Source: Trametes villosa
Taxonomy: Eukaryota > Basidiomycota > Agaricomycetes > Polyporales > Polyporaceae
Direction of reading: 5' to 3'
Assembly (NCBI GenBank): GCA_002964805.2
Contig: PUDQ02000020.1
Span: forward strand, 744,001-808,000
Length of the DNA stretch: 64,000 nucleotides
Shown: positions 32,891 through 45,500 of the stretch, piece after piece
How the letters are laid out: each line of letters begins with the position of its first letter
Position numbering within the stretch: the first letter of the stretch is position 1
Position numbers and translations under genes: made by a program
Notes under the pieces: generated by a model
The model's database searches: none
Seen by the model: only the letters and a program-made list of their open reading frames with translations
What the model was told of the DNA's origin: nothing

Positions 32891-35507
32891 CGTACGATCC
32901 ACCAGCCCTTACGGTCATAAATAGTCGGCAGCCCCGTTAGACGAGCACAAGTGAACAGTTGATTGCCTCTCCAGTTTGTACGTTGAACTACTCCGCGTCA
33001 ATCCCCTACTTACGCCGTCCGTCCGCCCGCCCCACGAGCGAGGGTGCAAGGACACTCGGATACAGGACCTACTGATCTCGACTACCGCCCGGACGAGGAG
33101 GGTCTCGCGGTCCCGAAGGCTCGGGCGGATCCTCCGAGGCCAGCCGCGTCGGGGCAGGGCAAGTTAAGTTAGTGATACTCCGAAGAAGCAGGTACCACCT
33201 GTCAATAACGGGAGCAAACCTGGACCAAACTTACTCCAACCTTCGAGATCTCTTGGCAAGACCCCAGTTCGACCTCGACTGACAGATCTGGCCCACGCAC
33301 TTCGGCGCTGCACTTGTGTCTGCGTTGATGTGGTAAACACCGACCCGACCAGAAAACCGACAGAAGAAGGCTTGCTCACCACCCTATCAAACGCACCCCT
33401 CGCGCGCTGCAGATGTCCTCGCAGGGCGGCGAGGGCCTGATGTGGCCGACAAGTTCGTCCCCTGGATGGTCCGCGCATCTAGCCCCATCCCGCTCCTATA
33501 AACTGTCGGTGCCACAGCTTCTCGCTGCGGCTCGACGCAGCCAGGAACCACATACCCTTAATCGTGGTACCCACCCACCCACCCACCCATCCATCGCCGC
33601 CGCGGATGCCGCACCGCGGCGAACTGTCAAAGTCCGCCTTGCCAGATAGCCTGCGGTGCGGGAGAAGGGTGCCCCCGTCGTCGTTATGAGCCGCGGCCAC
33701 TGGCTATGGGACAGGTCTGAGAAGCACTGTAAATTCGGAGTACTCACCGTCGTCCTGGGGAAGCGGCAGCCGCCCCGCCACACACTAGCTCATCCTCTTG
33801 TGGACGCCGTTGTCGATTTGTAGGGACGGAGGGTGGCGGACCAATAGGCGGAGACAGAGCATGCGAGGTAGCACACTCGTCATACTCGTATCCGTGCATG
33901 CCGTATCTAGCGACACCACGCCTGACGCCACCACGCTCGTGGCGAAAACGAGGACGCGCGACGACGCATGGTCATGGGAATTCAGCGGTTGCCATGCAAA
34001 AACCCTGTTGCCGGAGCGCAATTCGACGTGAGAGCGCCCTGGGTATACGTAGCAAAAGGCATGGCGGATGTGACGGAAGAAGCCCTCGCCGACACCGCAC
34101 AGCACAGATGAGAACGCTTACTGCATGCCGGTGCCTACCCGGCTCGCCCGGTCGAGCTTCAGCTTGAAGGGCACCGAAGCAGGAATGCTGGACGACGTCG
34201 CGTCGCATATAGGCGGCCTAGGCGAGGTAGCCGGCCCCAACGCCGTCGAGCATACGCGCAACTGAAGTCCTTGTTCGGGGACTAGCATGTGCTGCATCGG
34301 AGCGGCGCCGCTCCGATGGTTGCGCGGCGTGTCCTTGAACTGCGTCCTGCGAGCCGAGATGGGGAATTGGGTGGCTCGATGCGCGATGGAGCCCTGCATC
34401 GCTGTGTCCTACGTCGCACGCGCGACGGGGCAATGCTAGGTCTGTGGGCCGTATACCATTCTCGCGAGACAACGGAGAGGGAGTGAGACGGGCCTCTGGA
34501 ATGCAGCCTATAGGACGGATGAGAGGTGCACAGCACGACGCGGGCGTAAAAGTTACCTACTCAATTTCATCAGTATCAGGGGTCGCGGAGATGGGAAGAC
34601 AGGGATAGTCGCAGCCATGCCCTCACGTCGGTGTACGTCGGCATTGCGAGCACCCATGGCCCGGCGGGCGCGCGGTGGTTGACGGAGAACGCGATGGCGT
34701 TCGAGAGATGTCAACATTAGCATGCTTCGGTGTCCGCGACGCGCCGCATTGCATTCCAGACAGGATATGGAGGTGCGCGTCGAGTATGGAGGACACCAAA
34801 GGAGTCAGAGAGACTGAGCGGTGCGAAAGATTGGGGTGCGGCGGCTCATCAGGATGTGCGGAGATCAATGATGCAGGGCCCGTCTGAGCGCTGCGCGTCG
34901 CTAGCGGCGCGCCGAGCGGAGGCACGGAACGCAGGGCAGACGAGTGCGCGTCGTCGTCCGCTGGGCGTCGCGGCTGCTTCTGACAGAACGCGGTCGCAGC
35001 GCGAGGGCGTCGAGAGGAGAGCGGCGACGGGCAACAGGCACGAGGCGTGAGTGGCGGCTGCGGATGCGGGGGACCGGGGGAGGAGGTGCGGGGGCCGGCG
35101 GTTGCCGCGGGGAGGTGATGGGACGCGCCGATCGGTGGGCGGCGCGTGGGCAGAGTCGGTTGACCGCCGACCGCTGTGACACCGTCCGAGGGCGGTCGTC
35201 TTCGCTTCCTCGCCCATAAAACATATCCACGCCGCCCAGCATGGCACGCGTCCGCCCTCTTGCCCTCGCCCGGCCGCCGCCTCCCCCGCCAGCCGTCGTC
35301 TGCGCCCGTGTCTGCGACCGGGACGGCTCTCCTGCCGCGATCGCGTCCCTCGTGCTTCCATCTGCCAGGCCCTCCCGACATACCACCTGACCGCCCTAGC
35401 GTCCGTCCCTGGCCATACAAAAACACAGTCCAGCCGCCCTCCCATCCCCCGACGCGTTCCGGGCCCCTCCTCACCGATACCCCCACATACCCACCCGGCC
35501 GTCGACG
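32891..35507. other. 2.6-kb region without a supported gene, between copy B and the next plus-strand gene
   Basis: Contents: a (CCCA)n microsatellite at 33570-33589; a perfect 24-bp palindrome at 34295-34318; and coding-like but broken fragments (for example plus-strand SITGANLDQTYSNLRDLL near 33200). The long open frames on the minus strand between 34600 and 35720 overlap the start of the next gene and are Arg/Gly/Ala-rich GC artefacts. The last 300 bp before 35508 are C-rich and look like its promoter and 5' UTR. Confidence 0.45.
34295..34318. repeat. Perfect 24-bp palindrome
   Basis: The 12-base half CATCGGAGCGGC is followed at once by its exact reverse complement GCCGCTCCGATG, with no spacer. 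The centre is GGCGCC. It lies in intergenic DNA. It could be a dimeric transcription-factor site or a recombination relic. Confidence 0.75.
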
Positions 35508-38500
35508 ATGCCCCAGCCCGCGCCCAGGTCGAAGCCGCGCTTCGCCCTCTTCTCCGTCGGCAAGAACAAGGCCAGCCCCGCACGCACCGCCAGCACCAAA
35601 CGCGCCAGCCTGCGCCTCAGCGCCGCCCGCACCGACGCGCGCAGGCTTCCACTCGAGTTCACCGCAACAGACGCCGCGCGCCTGGACCGTGACCCGCCAG
35701 AAGCGAAGTGGGAACAACGCGGCGGAAGCTGGTCAGTCCCATCTTTCTTTTCTATGACTGCGGGAATGGAACACGCCCTCCCGAAGTTATACCTTGATTT
35801 GTGCTCTCGTGCCCACGCCTGGCACGCCGATCTTTCGGGGGACTGGGCAATGTCTCTTCCGGTTGCTGTGCCTATTGCGGGTGAGGTCCTCCAGTGACTA
35901 GCCATGTGCCTCCGCTCCCACTCCCCGCTACCCCGGCAACCAGGCGGGGAATATACCCAGCTCCCTCCTCCTTGCCACCTACCACTACCTGGACACATCC
36001 CTCCGCTACTTTTCGCGCTTCCTCCCGTCCATTCCCCTCTGAGAGGCTATCGGGATAGCTCGTCTGACCTGATTTCACGACAGTGACCCCGCACATACCC
36101 CTTCCGAGGACGACAGCGAGATACCCGTGCCGGACATGAAGAACACGGCACTACCACCCTTGCCCCAGGAGGCTGCCCCGCAAGCTCATGCCAGGTACGT
36201 ACTGCGATCATGCCCAAATGTCCCCATCCAGCCCCCGGCCGCTACCCGAGAAGGCCATTCTCATTGTCGTGATGCGGATCGCTATGTCCCCCATCGCTTG
36301 CGGCTCCGGCAGGAAATTCTGGATTTAAAGTCTGCGTACTGACGTCGCCCGCGCAGCGCATCCGCACCGCGACCACGCCCTGCAGAACGTCCCTCCGCGC
36401 CCGCAGTGGCCGCCGACGCACGAACGCCCCCTCCGCCGCCAAAGTCGGGCCCCTCGAGGCTGCCCCCACAACCGTACGTCACTCCATTCCACCCGTGCTG
36501 TCCATTGCGGTCTGGCCCAGGGCCGCACTTGCTTCCGCACCCACTCGATCGCACCCACCCACACCTGCCCATACTCGGTTTATCCGTCGTGTGCATTCCT
36601 AATCCTTTTGGCGCCCGCGCGGGCCCCTGCCCCTGCCATATAGCACTCGCCCCTCTGCATACCCGTTGCTCACACTATTTGCTCCCAGCGCGACGATGCC
36701 CCCCTCACGCTCGCAGTCACAAACGCAGAGCGCCGCGCCCAACCTCTTCCGGCGCTTCACGAGCAAACTTCGCGGCGCGAGCACCCCCACCCCCTCCGCC
36801 TCGACGTCCGCAAAATCGCCGCACGCACCCCCACTGACCATCGGGGCCCCCGAGCGGAAGCGCTCGGCGCTCCGCATGCCCAAGGCGCCCGTGCCCGCGG
36901 CGCCGCCGAACGACTTCACGTCGCGCGAGCAGCGGCAGGCGGCGTTGCGCGCGCGCGGGCTGCTCCCGGCCTCGAGCGCGTACCGCGACGCGCACGGGTT
37001 CATGGTGCCCCTCAGCGAGCAGGAGGCGGAGCTCGATCGGCGCTACACCGTCGTCGTCGAGGACAAGGACGCGGAGGAGAGCGAGGCGAAGAAGATCCGC
37101 GAGGCGTGGCTCGCGCGCAACCAGGACGCCAACACGAGCGCGAGTGGGAGGCCGTCACTCGACGTGGTGGAAGACGACGCGACGCGCCGCGCGAGCTATG
37201 ATGGGAAGATCGGGGACCGCAGCGCGCTGCAGCCGACGCTCGTCGCCTCGAAGGAGGACGTGTCCGCGATGGAGGCGGCGGTCGAAAGCTTTCCCAGCGT
37301 AGCGGATGCGGCGGCGAACCGCGACGCGCCGCCGCGCGATCCGCCCGGCAGCCCGTCGAGCCACTCTAGCGCCGTGACGGAGAAGGTGTCGCGCTGGCTC
37401 CGCTCCTCGACCGACGCCCCGACGCCGACGTCGCTCTCGGTCACCACATCCACGGATCCTTCGACCGTGCAGCCTGCCACAGTTTTGAGCGAGTCGCCCA
37501 CGGAGGAGACCGCGTCGCCCTCGGGGACGGTGCGCGCGAAGCCGCGCAAGGAGAAGCCGCCTCCGATCGTGGTGACAACCCAACGCCCATCGAAAGAGAA
37601 GGCGAAGGAGCCCGCACAGCTCATCACGCTCGCCGTCGCCGCCATCTCCGACTCGGAGTCGAACGCGAACGCGAGCACGGCCCCGCCGCAAGCGCGCGGC
37701 CGCCAGGCCACCCTGGGCTCGGGACGCGGCCAGCCACACCCGCCGCTCCTGGGCCACTCGACGAGCAGCGCAAGCAGCGGGAGCCGGTCGACGACGCTCC
37801 CCGCGCTCTCGCCCACGCGCACGGTGTCCTCGTCCGGCGCGGACTCGACGCTCCCGACGCCGACGACGCTGTCCTGCCAGCGCGACGCGTCCATCTCGCA
37901 TGGCTCGACGTCGCACTCGTCCGACCAGAGCCACACTGGGGTGCGTGCGCGGCGCAGCGGCGACGAGGTGCAGGCGCAGGTGAAGGCGAAGGCGTCTGCG
38001 CGAGTGTCTGGCGGGTTGATGCAGTCGTCCATTGAGGAGACGGACTCGTCCGAGGAGGGTGAGTTCGGGCAGGCTGCGCCTATGCCGCCGATCCCGGTTT
38101 CAATCCCGGCGGCGAGGCCGCGCCCACAGAGGACGCAGACGGCGGAGCAGGCCGCGGAGGCGCAGCACAATCGCAAGTCGTTCAGCCTCTTCGGGAAGAA
38201 GTCTTCAGACGTGAGTTGTCCCTCACCACATTCTCATCCAGCCCAAACTGACAGCTCCGATTCACAGAGCTCCACCAACAGCAGCAACGCGCGCACGTCC
38301 TCGTCCATGTCCAACCTCCGCCGCGCATTCTCGGGCGGGCTCACCTCGAAGCTGCAGCCGCGCCCGCGCTCGTCCGTCGACACGGCCGCGTCGCAGCCCG
38401 AGCTTGGCCCGAAGCGCGCGCGCATGTTCGACGGCTCGCGCCTCCCGCCGACGTCCTTCCCTGGCGGCGCGGGAGGGGGTCCGGTGCCGGTGCAGGGGCG

Positions 38501-38636
38501 CACGACGGGCGTGGGCCCGCGCCCGCGCCAGGCGCTTGCGCCGACGATGCATAGTCGCGGCAGCATTCTGCACCAGGCGCACGCGATCGAGGACGACGAG
38601 AGCAGGCGGTTGAGCGAGATGGCGTTCTTGCTATGA
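35508..38636 (+). CDS. Large Ser/Pro-rich disordered protein of unknown function
   Basis: CDS join(35508..35731,36084..36194,36357..36473,36689..38210,38268..38636), 780 aa, all phases closed. It starts MPQPAPRSKPRFALFSVGKN. Mostly disordered, with poly-Ser, Pro-rich (RTPPPPPKSGPSRLPPQP) and acidic patches (SSIEETDSSEEGEFG). The more ordered parts are SQTQSAAPNLFRRFTSKLRG, FTSREQRQAALRARGLLP, LSEQEAELDRRYTVVVED and the C-terminus ESRRLSEMAFLL. Basic-hydrophobic N-terminal patches and the LFRRFTSKLRG motif suggest membrane-surface or cytoskeletal association, by inference only. The last intron (38211-38267) is 57 nt with no stop, so its retention would add 19 residues. An ATG at 36696 starts a long ORF, but the upstream exons join in phase and I prefer the longer model. 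Confidence 0.72.
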
Positions 38637-40457
38637 GCGTCGTGTCTCTTCCGCCACCCCCGCCATTCTGACTTTTTATGAGTTCAGATTTAGACTCTGC
38701 CTGCATGTAGCCCACCTACCCTCTGCACGTTCGTTCCCGCTCGGTCTCGCTGCACTTCACTCATTCGCTTTCGCACTGGTGACATACATAATGTATTCTG
38801 ATATGTAATGCTCTTACAGCAGCACACCCTCCCTGTCCTTCCTCTCCCCATCCTCTTCCTTTCAGCCTGGATTCTGTCGCTTGTGCATCTCCATCTGTCT
38901 TTCTCCTCATCGCTCTCATCGTCGCTCAAGGATATTTATGCCGCCCCACGTACCGTTACCGTCTCCTCCCTGGCTCCGGGGGCCCGTCGTAATCCGCGCG
39001 TGCGCGCATGTACACCCTGTATCATAGATCGCACTCCCCTTCTTGCTAGGTTCGCAGACCGTCACTGTTGTTCATATCGGCGGCATGAATGTCATGGATT
39101 TATATAGCACTCTTTCGGCTGCGCTCCAAGCTTAAAGTTGTTCGAGGGGTTCAAGAATCATGGAGAACTGCTCCCAAGTCATGTACTGCGCCGCAGAGTG
39201 GTTTAGTACCACACTCGCAACGCCCGGGTACAGCGCCGTCGGACCCACAAGCATACACGGCGGCGTGTGGCGTCGCAATAACATCGTATGCGGTAACGTC
39301 GATGGCTGCCGACGGCGTCGAGGTCCCGCCGCCCTGCCGCCGTGGAGCAGCGCACGTTCTCCCGAGGGCGATCGAGCTCGCGGGCCAGAACCAGGAACCC
39401 GCCCACCGACTACCAGAGACCGGGCGTCCACTGCCAGCGCGCGCGGAGGCAACCTTGATCGACGCCTACCGTGCCCAGCGCCGGCGGGGTTCGTTGAATG
39501 CAGCGCTAGCGGACATCTGTTTCAGCGGGGGTTCGAGGAGCTAGAGCATACACGAGGGCGCTATTGCTGCTTCTTGTATTCGGACCCGTCCGCATCCTAC
39601 ATGATGAGGCCGCGGGTAGCGCGGCCGTCGACGGCGCAGGGGCAGACACGTCCCGAACGCGTGCTACGTATGTACAAGTCCACAAGAGTGAGTATTAGCG
39701 ATGGAGGCGAAAGAGAAACGGCGTCTAGATCCGGGGGCAGAGCGAAACAAGAAGTAGAAGAAAAAGGAGAAAGAGGAGAGAGCGTCCCGAGGATGGAGGG
39801 TATACTGTATGTTTGTGCATGTCCGAGGAAGTCGAAGGAGGGGACGCGCCTGGGGCGCAAACGTTCGTGGAGATGTGCGATAAGTATGTGAAAACAAGCG
39901 AGACGGTCGACGACAGCGAAAAGCGGATAACGTAGGAGGACCAGAGAAGAGGCTATATAGATACGAGCGGGAGCAACAGGACGGGCGGGCGGGATGACGC
40001 AACGGGCGGGGGCGCGTGGCTGCGCGCCGGCGAGGCGAGACCGGGGTATGTGTCCTGCGATGCGAAAACCCGACAGCTTGCATTAGACGTAACGACACGG
40101 AACGACAGTGACAATGTGCGCACAACATCTAGTCCAGTCCCAACTGCTTCGCCTGACGCGCAACTCCGGCTGGCCGTCCACGACGACCCACCGGCCCACG
40201 GCTCGCAGGCACGCCTGGTGGCCCCGCTCGATCCGTGAATCTGCGCGTGAAGCGTGCCCGCGAGGATATCGATGCGCGCGGTGCGCGCGCGCCCGAGACC
40301 CAAGCTCGGCGCACTGCGACCGCCCAAGCGTGCCTGTGTAGGTCTCCCTGCCGTAGTCTATGACAGCCTCTCCTCCGACCCGCTCCACTACCCTACTGCG
40401 CCCGTGCATGGTCCAGCCACCACTCTGCCCCGCGCGCGATCGCCTGCGGGGACGCGC
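38637..40457. other. 1.8-kb region between a plus-strand and a minus-strand gene stop, no supported gene
   Basis: There may be a small minus-strand gene that I could not assemble. A promoter-like TATATAG on the minus strand near 39955 and a C/T-rich leader precede broken open stretches, ending in a protein-like segment, VGPTALYPGVASVVLNHSAA then QYMTWEQFSMILEPLEQL, with a stop at 39132-39134. I could not link it to a start by in-phase introns and do not recognise the peptide. The rest is low-complexity C/T-rich sequence. Confidence 0.35.
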
Positions 40458-42045
40458 TCAGTACCCAGGGCCGCCATACGCTGCCTGGGGTCCTGGAGAC
40501 ATGCGCCCGGCCGCTGGTGGTGCCGGCGACATGTGGCCGCCGTACAACGCGCCCGGTCCTGGGCTCATCGCCCGCGGGTCGACGCCGAGCGCCTGCTGCG
40601 GGCCAGGGCTTGCCCGGCCGTCATTGTACCCGTACGCCATTTGGGGGCCGGGCGAGCGCGCGCGGTTGATCTGGTTCATGGGAATCGAGTCGACGGCTGC
40701 GGCAGACGCGTAGGGGTCGTTATCGTAGTAGGCCGTGCTTGGGTCGTCGCGGTAGGGTTGGGTGGCGTTGGGGTTGAGGTGGGGGAGTGGCGGCACCGCA
40801 TACGGGTCTCGGGACGCATAGAGGTCGGCGGATGAGCCGGCCGCGGAGGCGGCGACACTGCCCGCCCGTGAGTCGGGGCGGGTCACCAGGTTAACCTGGG
40901 AAGACGTCTCAAAACCGGCGCCGCCAGTCCTGTTTGTGGGCAGAGCGTGCGAGGGCTCCTCGCCATGGGTGTTCAGGTCGGGCCATTTGATCGCCTCGTC
41001 TGCAAGACAGTTGTCAGCAGGAATGCTCGAGGAGAACAAGACAAGTGGCGCAGAGCGCGCAAGTCGCTACAGATGCACGGAACCCTATCCTGGGGTTCGG
41101 ATGACAGCTCGCTTAATGCCGCTTATGGGGAAACTAAACTGCGGTCTTGCAGGACCCTGGGGGCAGAGAAAACTCGCGTCTGCGGAGTGCGGATACCAGT
41201 GCAGCCCCCTCGGCCAGCAATCTCCGCAGAATATGCGACTGCGCACGAGAGGGATGGTACTCACTGTCGAAGTCCTCGTCGGTGAACCGCTTGCGCGTGA
41301 ACTTCCACACGACGAAGGAGATAATGCCAATCAGCGCCACTCCTCCAGCGACGGAGAGACCGATGATGGTCGATTTGCTGATGCCCTCGTCCGGCTTCTT
41401 GTTGTTGCTAGACTGGTCCGCGCCCGCGCTGTTCGTGGCAGTTGCAGACGGGTCGACCGTGCCCGACGGCGTCACCGTGTAGACCACGGTCACTTGAACG
41501 CCGGCGGCGTTCGTGGAAAGCGACTGGCTCAAACTAGGAGTGGGCGTAGCGGCGGGCTGGTTGCTGGTCTGCGACGCCGAGTTCTGCGCGTTTGAGTCGG
41601 TAACGGACGCCGACGTATTGCTCGCAGACGCGCTCTGGGAAGCGGAGGCATCGCCTGGGGGGTTCGCGGACGCAGTGTCGGAGGGACTGGCGTCGGTTGC
41701 GGACGTGTTGCTCGCGGAAGTGTTGGTGTCGGTACCAGTTCCAGTGCCGGTCCCCGTTCCAGTACCAGTACCAGTACCCGTTCCGGTACCAGTTCCTGTC
41801 CCGGTCCCAGATCCACCAGCCGAGGCACCAGCAGTAGCTGTCGCCGTCGCAGTGTCAGTGCCCGTCGCGGTGTTCGTGTCACCTTTGCCCGGGAATGGGA
41901 AAAGTTGGCGGGCTACTGCGCGGGGCGGCGGCGTGGGGGTGGGGAGGACGACATCGAGGTTGGCGTGTGCTTGAGCTGAAGAAAGAAGTACGGCGACCAC
42001 TGAAAGGAAGAGGAGACCGCGCGCAAAACGGCGCGAGGTCGACAT
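40458..42045 (-). CDS. Single-pass mucin-like cell-surface protein (Mid2/WSC-sensor-like layout)
   Basis: CDS complement(join(40458..40999,41265..42045)), 440 aa, in phase. It has a signal peptide (MSTSRRFARGLLFLSVVAVL), a Ser/Thr-rich ectodomain with an uninterrupted run of alternating Gly-Thr dipeptides at about residues 80-105, more Ser/Thr-rich sequence likely O-glycosylated, then one membrane helix (STIIGLSVAGGVALIGIISF) followed by a basic stop-transfer WKFTRKRF. The cytosolic tail of about 180 aa is Pro/Gly/Tyr-rich with repeated SPGPQ motifs. This matches the layout of fungal cell-wall stress sensors, but no WSC or Mid2 Cys motif is visible, so a sensor role is inference. The Gly-Thr run is coded by a short tandem repeat (about 41718-41812). 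Confidence 0.78.
41718..41812. repeat. Tandem GGNACN repeat coding the Gly-Thr run
   Basis: Repeats of a six-base unit (plus-strand variants of CCAGTA, CCAGTG, CCGGTC, CCCGTT) encode alternating Gly and Thr on the minus strand. Third-position variation shows the run is maintained at protein level rather than being newly slipped. Confidence 0.75.
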
Positions 42046-42517
42046 GATGGGCGACGACGGTGTTTGAGGCGGTGTGAGAAGGAATTATACCAGCCGGCGG
42101 TGTAGATAAACGAGGCGGCTTCGTGTGCAGAGTCGTGTAAGAGAGGTCGGGCGCGTTGGGCGCGGCGGGTGGTGGTGAAGGAGAGAAAGGAAGGAGGGCG
42201 TGGGTGGGAGCGGAGAGGAGAGGACGACGGGGAGAGCGCAGCTGGCGGTGGCGGGAACAGTTCGAGCAGCCTTCAAGGCGGTGAGCCAGCTCTCCCATCA
42301 CGTGCAGCTGCCACGGCGACTGATATTTATGCTTCTCCCCGGCGCCTACTATCCCCTCCTCCTCCCCGGCCTCGACGGTTTGCGGGCGAGGCTCATCATG
42401 ATATTGATGCGTACAGTAGCGGACCATCATACATTACCAAGAGAAACATCGTAGACGGTACACAACGTAGAATACCGTAGGTAGATCGTACAAACCCAAG
42501 AAAGACACACCCGCGCC
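42046..42517. promoter_or_regulatory. Promoter region of the surface-protein gene
   Basis: About 470 bp between the surface-protein start (minus) and the stop of the paladin-type gene (minus). AT-rich points include GATATTTATGC near 42320. No clear TATA box at the expected distance and no ORF of interest. Confidence 0.35.
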
Positions 42518-45500
42518 TCAGTCAAGCGACCGCCGCCCAAGAAGCATCGTAATCTCCCGCCGCTCCTGCAGCCATGCCGGGAAGCTCACCTCGTCCGACT
42601 TGCTCTCCCGCGCCTCGACGAGGTAGTTTGCAAATACGATGAGCGTGCCGTAGCGGTACCTGAGGAGCGAATCGGCATCGGGCACCGCCCATAGGTCAGA
42701 CATCAAAAACATATCCGGGCAGGACAGATGCCTCTTACAGGTAGTTCACGCCGATATCCATCAGCTTGCGCTGCTTTGCGCTGCCCTTCTCGCACGCGTC
42801 GACCTTCAGCTTGTAGCTGCACAAAGTCGTACCACCGAGGGCCACCATCAGCATGCCGGTTTCGAGCAGATTGCGCAGAAAGACTCGAAACACGCACTCG
42901 TAGATCGCCTTGCGCAGGTTCTGCACATCCTGCATCTGGTCAATCGCGCGGTCCGTCAAGCGCTTCGCGAGCTTGCCGTGCGAGAGCACGCTGACGAGCT
43001 GCAAGATGACCTTGTATTCGCCTGCGAACGCCGGGTGAGCTCACGCAGGCCGGGCCATCCATGATGGTGCATCCCTACCCTGCAAGTACGCCTCTTCCTC
43101 TGATGGGCCATCAATAGAGTCGAAGTGCTCGAACGCGTCGCCGGCCTGCTCCTCTTCCTGCAGCGCGCCTTCGCGCTCGTGCTCCCAGGTCGTGGTCGTG
43201 GCGATGAGACATGCGGTGACCATGCCGGTCGTCGTCCGGCCGCGGCCCATCTGGCAGTTGAACACGAAGTCCGCAGCATGGCCGCTCTGGAGGCCAGAGC
43301 GCACGCGCATCAGGAGCTGGGAGAGCGCCGCCGGCAGAGGGGCCTGCTCGTCGGTCTGGTAACATGGTCAAGCGAATGCGGGGAAGGGCCTCGATTGAAT
43401 TACATACCACCGCCACCCGGTCGTAGTCCACCTGCGATGATGAGAGTTGACATCACCAGGAAGCGCAAAGAAACAGTGGAACGACTGACCTTGTAGCCTT
43501 CTTTGACCATCAGGTTGTACACATCCCGCGGCGTCATAATGTCTGATTCCTCGACCTGCTCCCAGATGGGGATAATCGAGAACACGCCGGGACGCTCCTC
43601 GACCTCGTCGTGCAGGAGGATGCGGCCGTCGCCGTGACGCACTTCGTACAGGATGTCCTTCTTGAGGCTCTCTTCCATCCCTTCGACAACCGCGGTGGTA
43701 ACACCGGTCGCTCTAGGGCGGGCTACGTGAGAAGGACCAAACGAGATAGCGCACGCCATCACTCACTCGACATTTTCCAAGGGCTTGTCAAGGAGACGAA
43801 GGACATGCGGACGCCCAGCAACGTAGATCACCGGTTCCTGTCCTAACATCAGCGCGAGCCGTGTACAAAAGTCGTTCGGTACGCACCTCTCTCAGCGACG
43901 TCCAGTATACCCAGTTGCTTCCCTCCGGGTGTGCGTTCACTCGGTGCAACGCTCTCCTCAACCTTCTCGCGCGTCAGCAGGCCTATTGACTTCGCTACCT
44001 CATACGGCACTCACCCCTCGACGGTCGGCATGCCGCTGCGTTCATTTAGTTAGCGGGCGTGCAATCGGTGGGTGTGAGGGGTGAACAAGAACGTACCTGC
44101 CGCACACCCACTTGTCCTCTTGGGCAGCCACGAAGTCAATCCCATCCGACCCCTCCGAGCCTGGCGTTGTCACGGGTGACGAAACCAACCGCAGAGCAAG
44201 CGGTGCCCTCCTGAAGTTTGGTGCGCCCTCTATCCGCCTGCGATTCCAAAATCAGAATATATGCCACAGGAAACTTGAGCTACACGCACTCGGGCAGGCT
44301 CATCTTCTGCAAGTTCGAGAAGAAGTCGCTCTTGAGGATCGTGGACGCAGAAAGGATGCTTCCCGAGCGGTTCGCGACCACCTTCCGCACCTCGTCTGGC
44401 AGCGGGACGCCGTCCGCGACGTCGACCCGTTCGAGCGGCTTGAGCGTGTTTAGATCCTCAGACATGAGCTCCTTCTCAAACGTCTTGATCACTACAGAGC
44501 ACTTTCAGCATCATACTTTCGATCAGACCAGAACTAATACGCGACATACCAGGGCGATCCTTGACGAACGACTCAAACGACTCGTGCGTCTGCATCGTGT
44601 CGGGCTCGATCGACTGCAGATACGACTGGAAGATGATGAGCTCAAAGTACCGCCGGAGGTTCTGCAGGCTGCGATGTGCGTGCTGGCGCCGTTGCACTTC
44701 ATCTGAGGCTTGCTCCGCGCGGGAGCGGGCCTCCTCGATGATGTCGCGGATGTTCAGGACCTCGGAGCATTGGTCGATGGCGTCGTCCACTGCTTGTTTG
44801 ACCTTGTGGCCCTTGCGAATGACACGGAGAAGGTCTAGTAACGGTAAGGCTATGTTCACAAATTGTAGCAGAAATAACAACTCACTGTTGATGATCTGGT
44901 ACGAATGGCGGGGCGTGTGGTGGGGGACGAAGTTGTCGGTAGTGGGGATTGACGAAGAAGTCAACGAGCGCTTGAGCGACCCCGGAGTAGATGGATCCCT
45001 GAGACGAGTCGCTCTGGCAAGCCACTGCTTGATCAGGAGCAGAATGACCTATAGCAGACTCGCTCAGCAAAACGTGTCGAATAGCCCAAGAGAATCCAAC
45101 CCACCGCAGTGAGTGTACTCCGTCCACGACCCAGCTGGCAGTTGATGATGATCGGCGTCTCGGAAGTGTTGCAGCGAATCATGACCTCGATGAGCTCGCT
45201 CAAGTCAGAGAAGTCCGGCGGTCGCTCTGCCGTGATGGGTATGCGCGTGTATCCAAGCTCGACACCATCGGTAACGTGTTTGCGCTCGGCCATGATGTCC
45301 TTGAGGACCATGATGTCGTTGCTGTTGACCTCTTCCCAGATCGGAACGACGGAGCCGTCGGGAGTCTCCGTGTGCAGGAGAAGGCTACGAAGGAGTGAGC
45401 GAGGTGTTCATCGCAATGAAGGGGGTACTCACCGGCCGCCGAATGCGTTCACCTCGTTCACAACATCTTCGCGGAACCTCTCCTCGAGCATCTCGAGACG

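Noticed and set aside
33570..33589. CCCA repeat as a telomeric or CRISPR-like array
   Set aside because: A plain four-base microsatellite with no spacers; not a telomere repeat, and CRISPR arrays are not expected in a fungal nucleus.
34623..35717. 364-codon minus-strand ORF, with a second large overlapping frame
   Set aside because: Arg/Gly/Ala-rich translation in very GC-rich DNA; it overlaps the start of the in-phase plus-strand gene at 35508 and shows no domain.
36666..38636. Starting the Ser/Pro-rich gene inside its fourth exon
   Set aside because: Three upstream exons splice in phase to this frame, with good donors and acceptors, so a start at 35508 is more likely.
40254..40835. 193-codon plus-strand ORF
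   Set aside because: Antisense to the cytosolic tail of the surface-protein gene; composition typical of a shadow frame.
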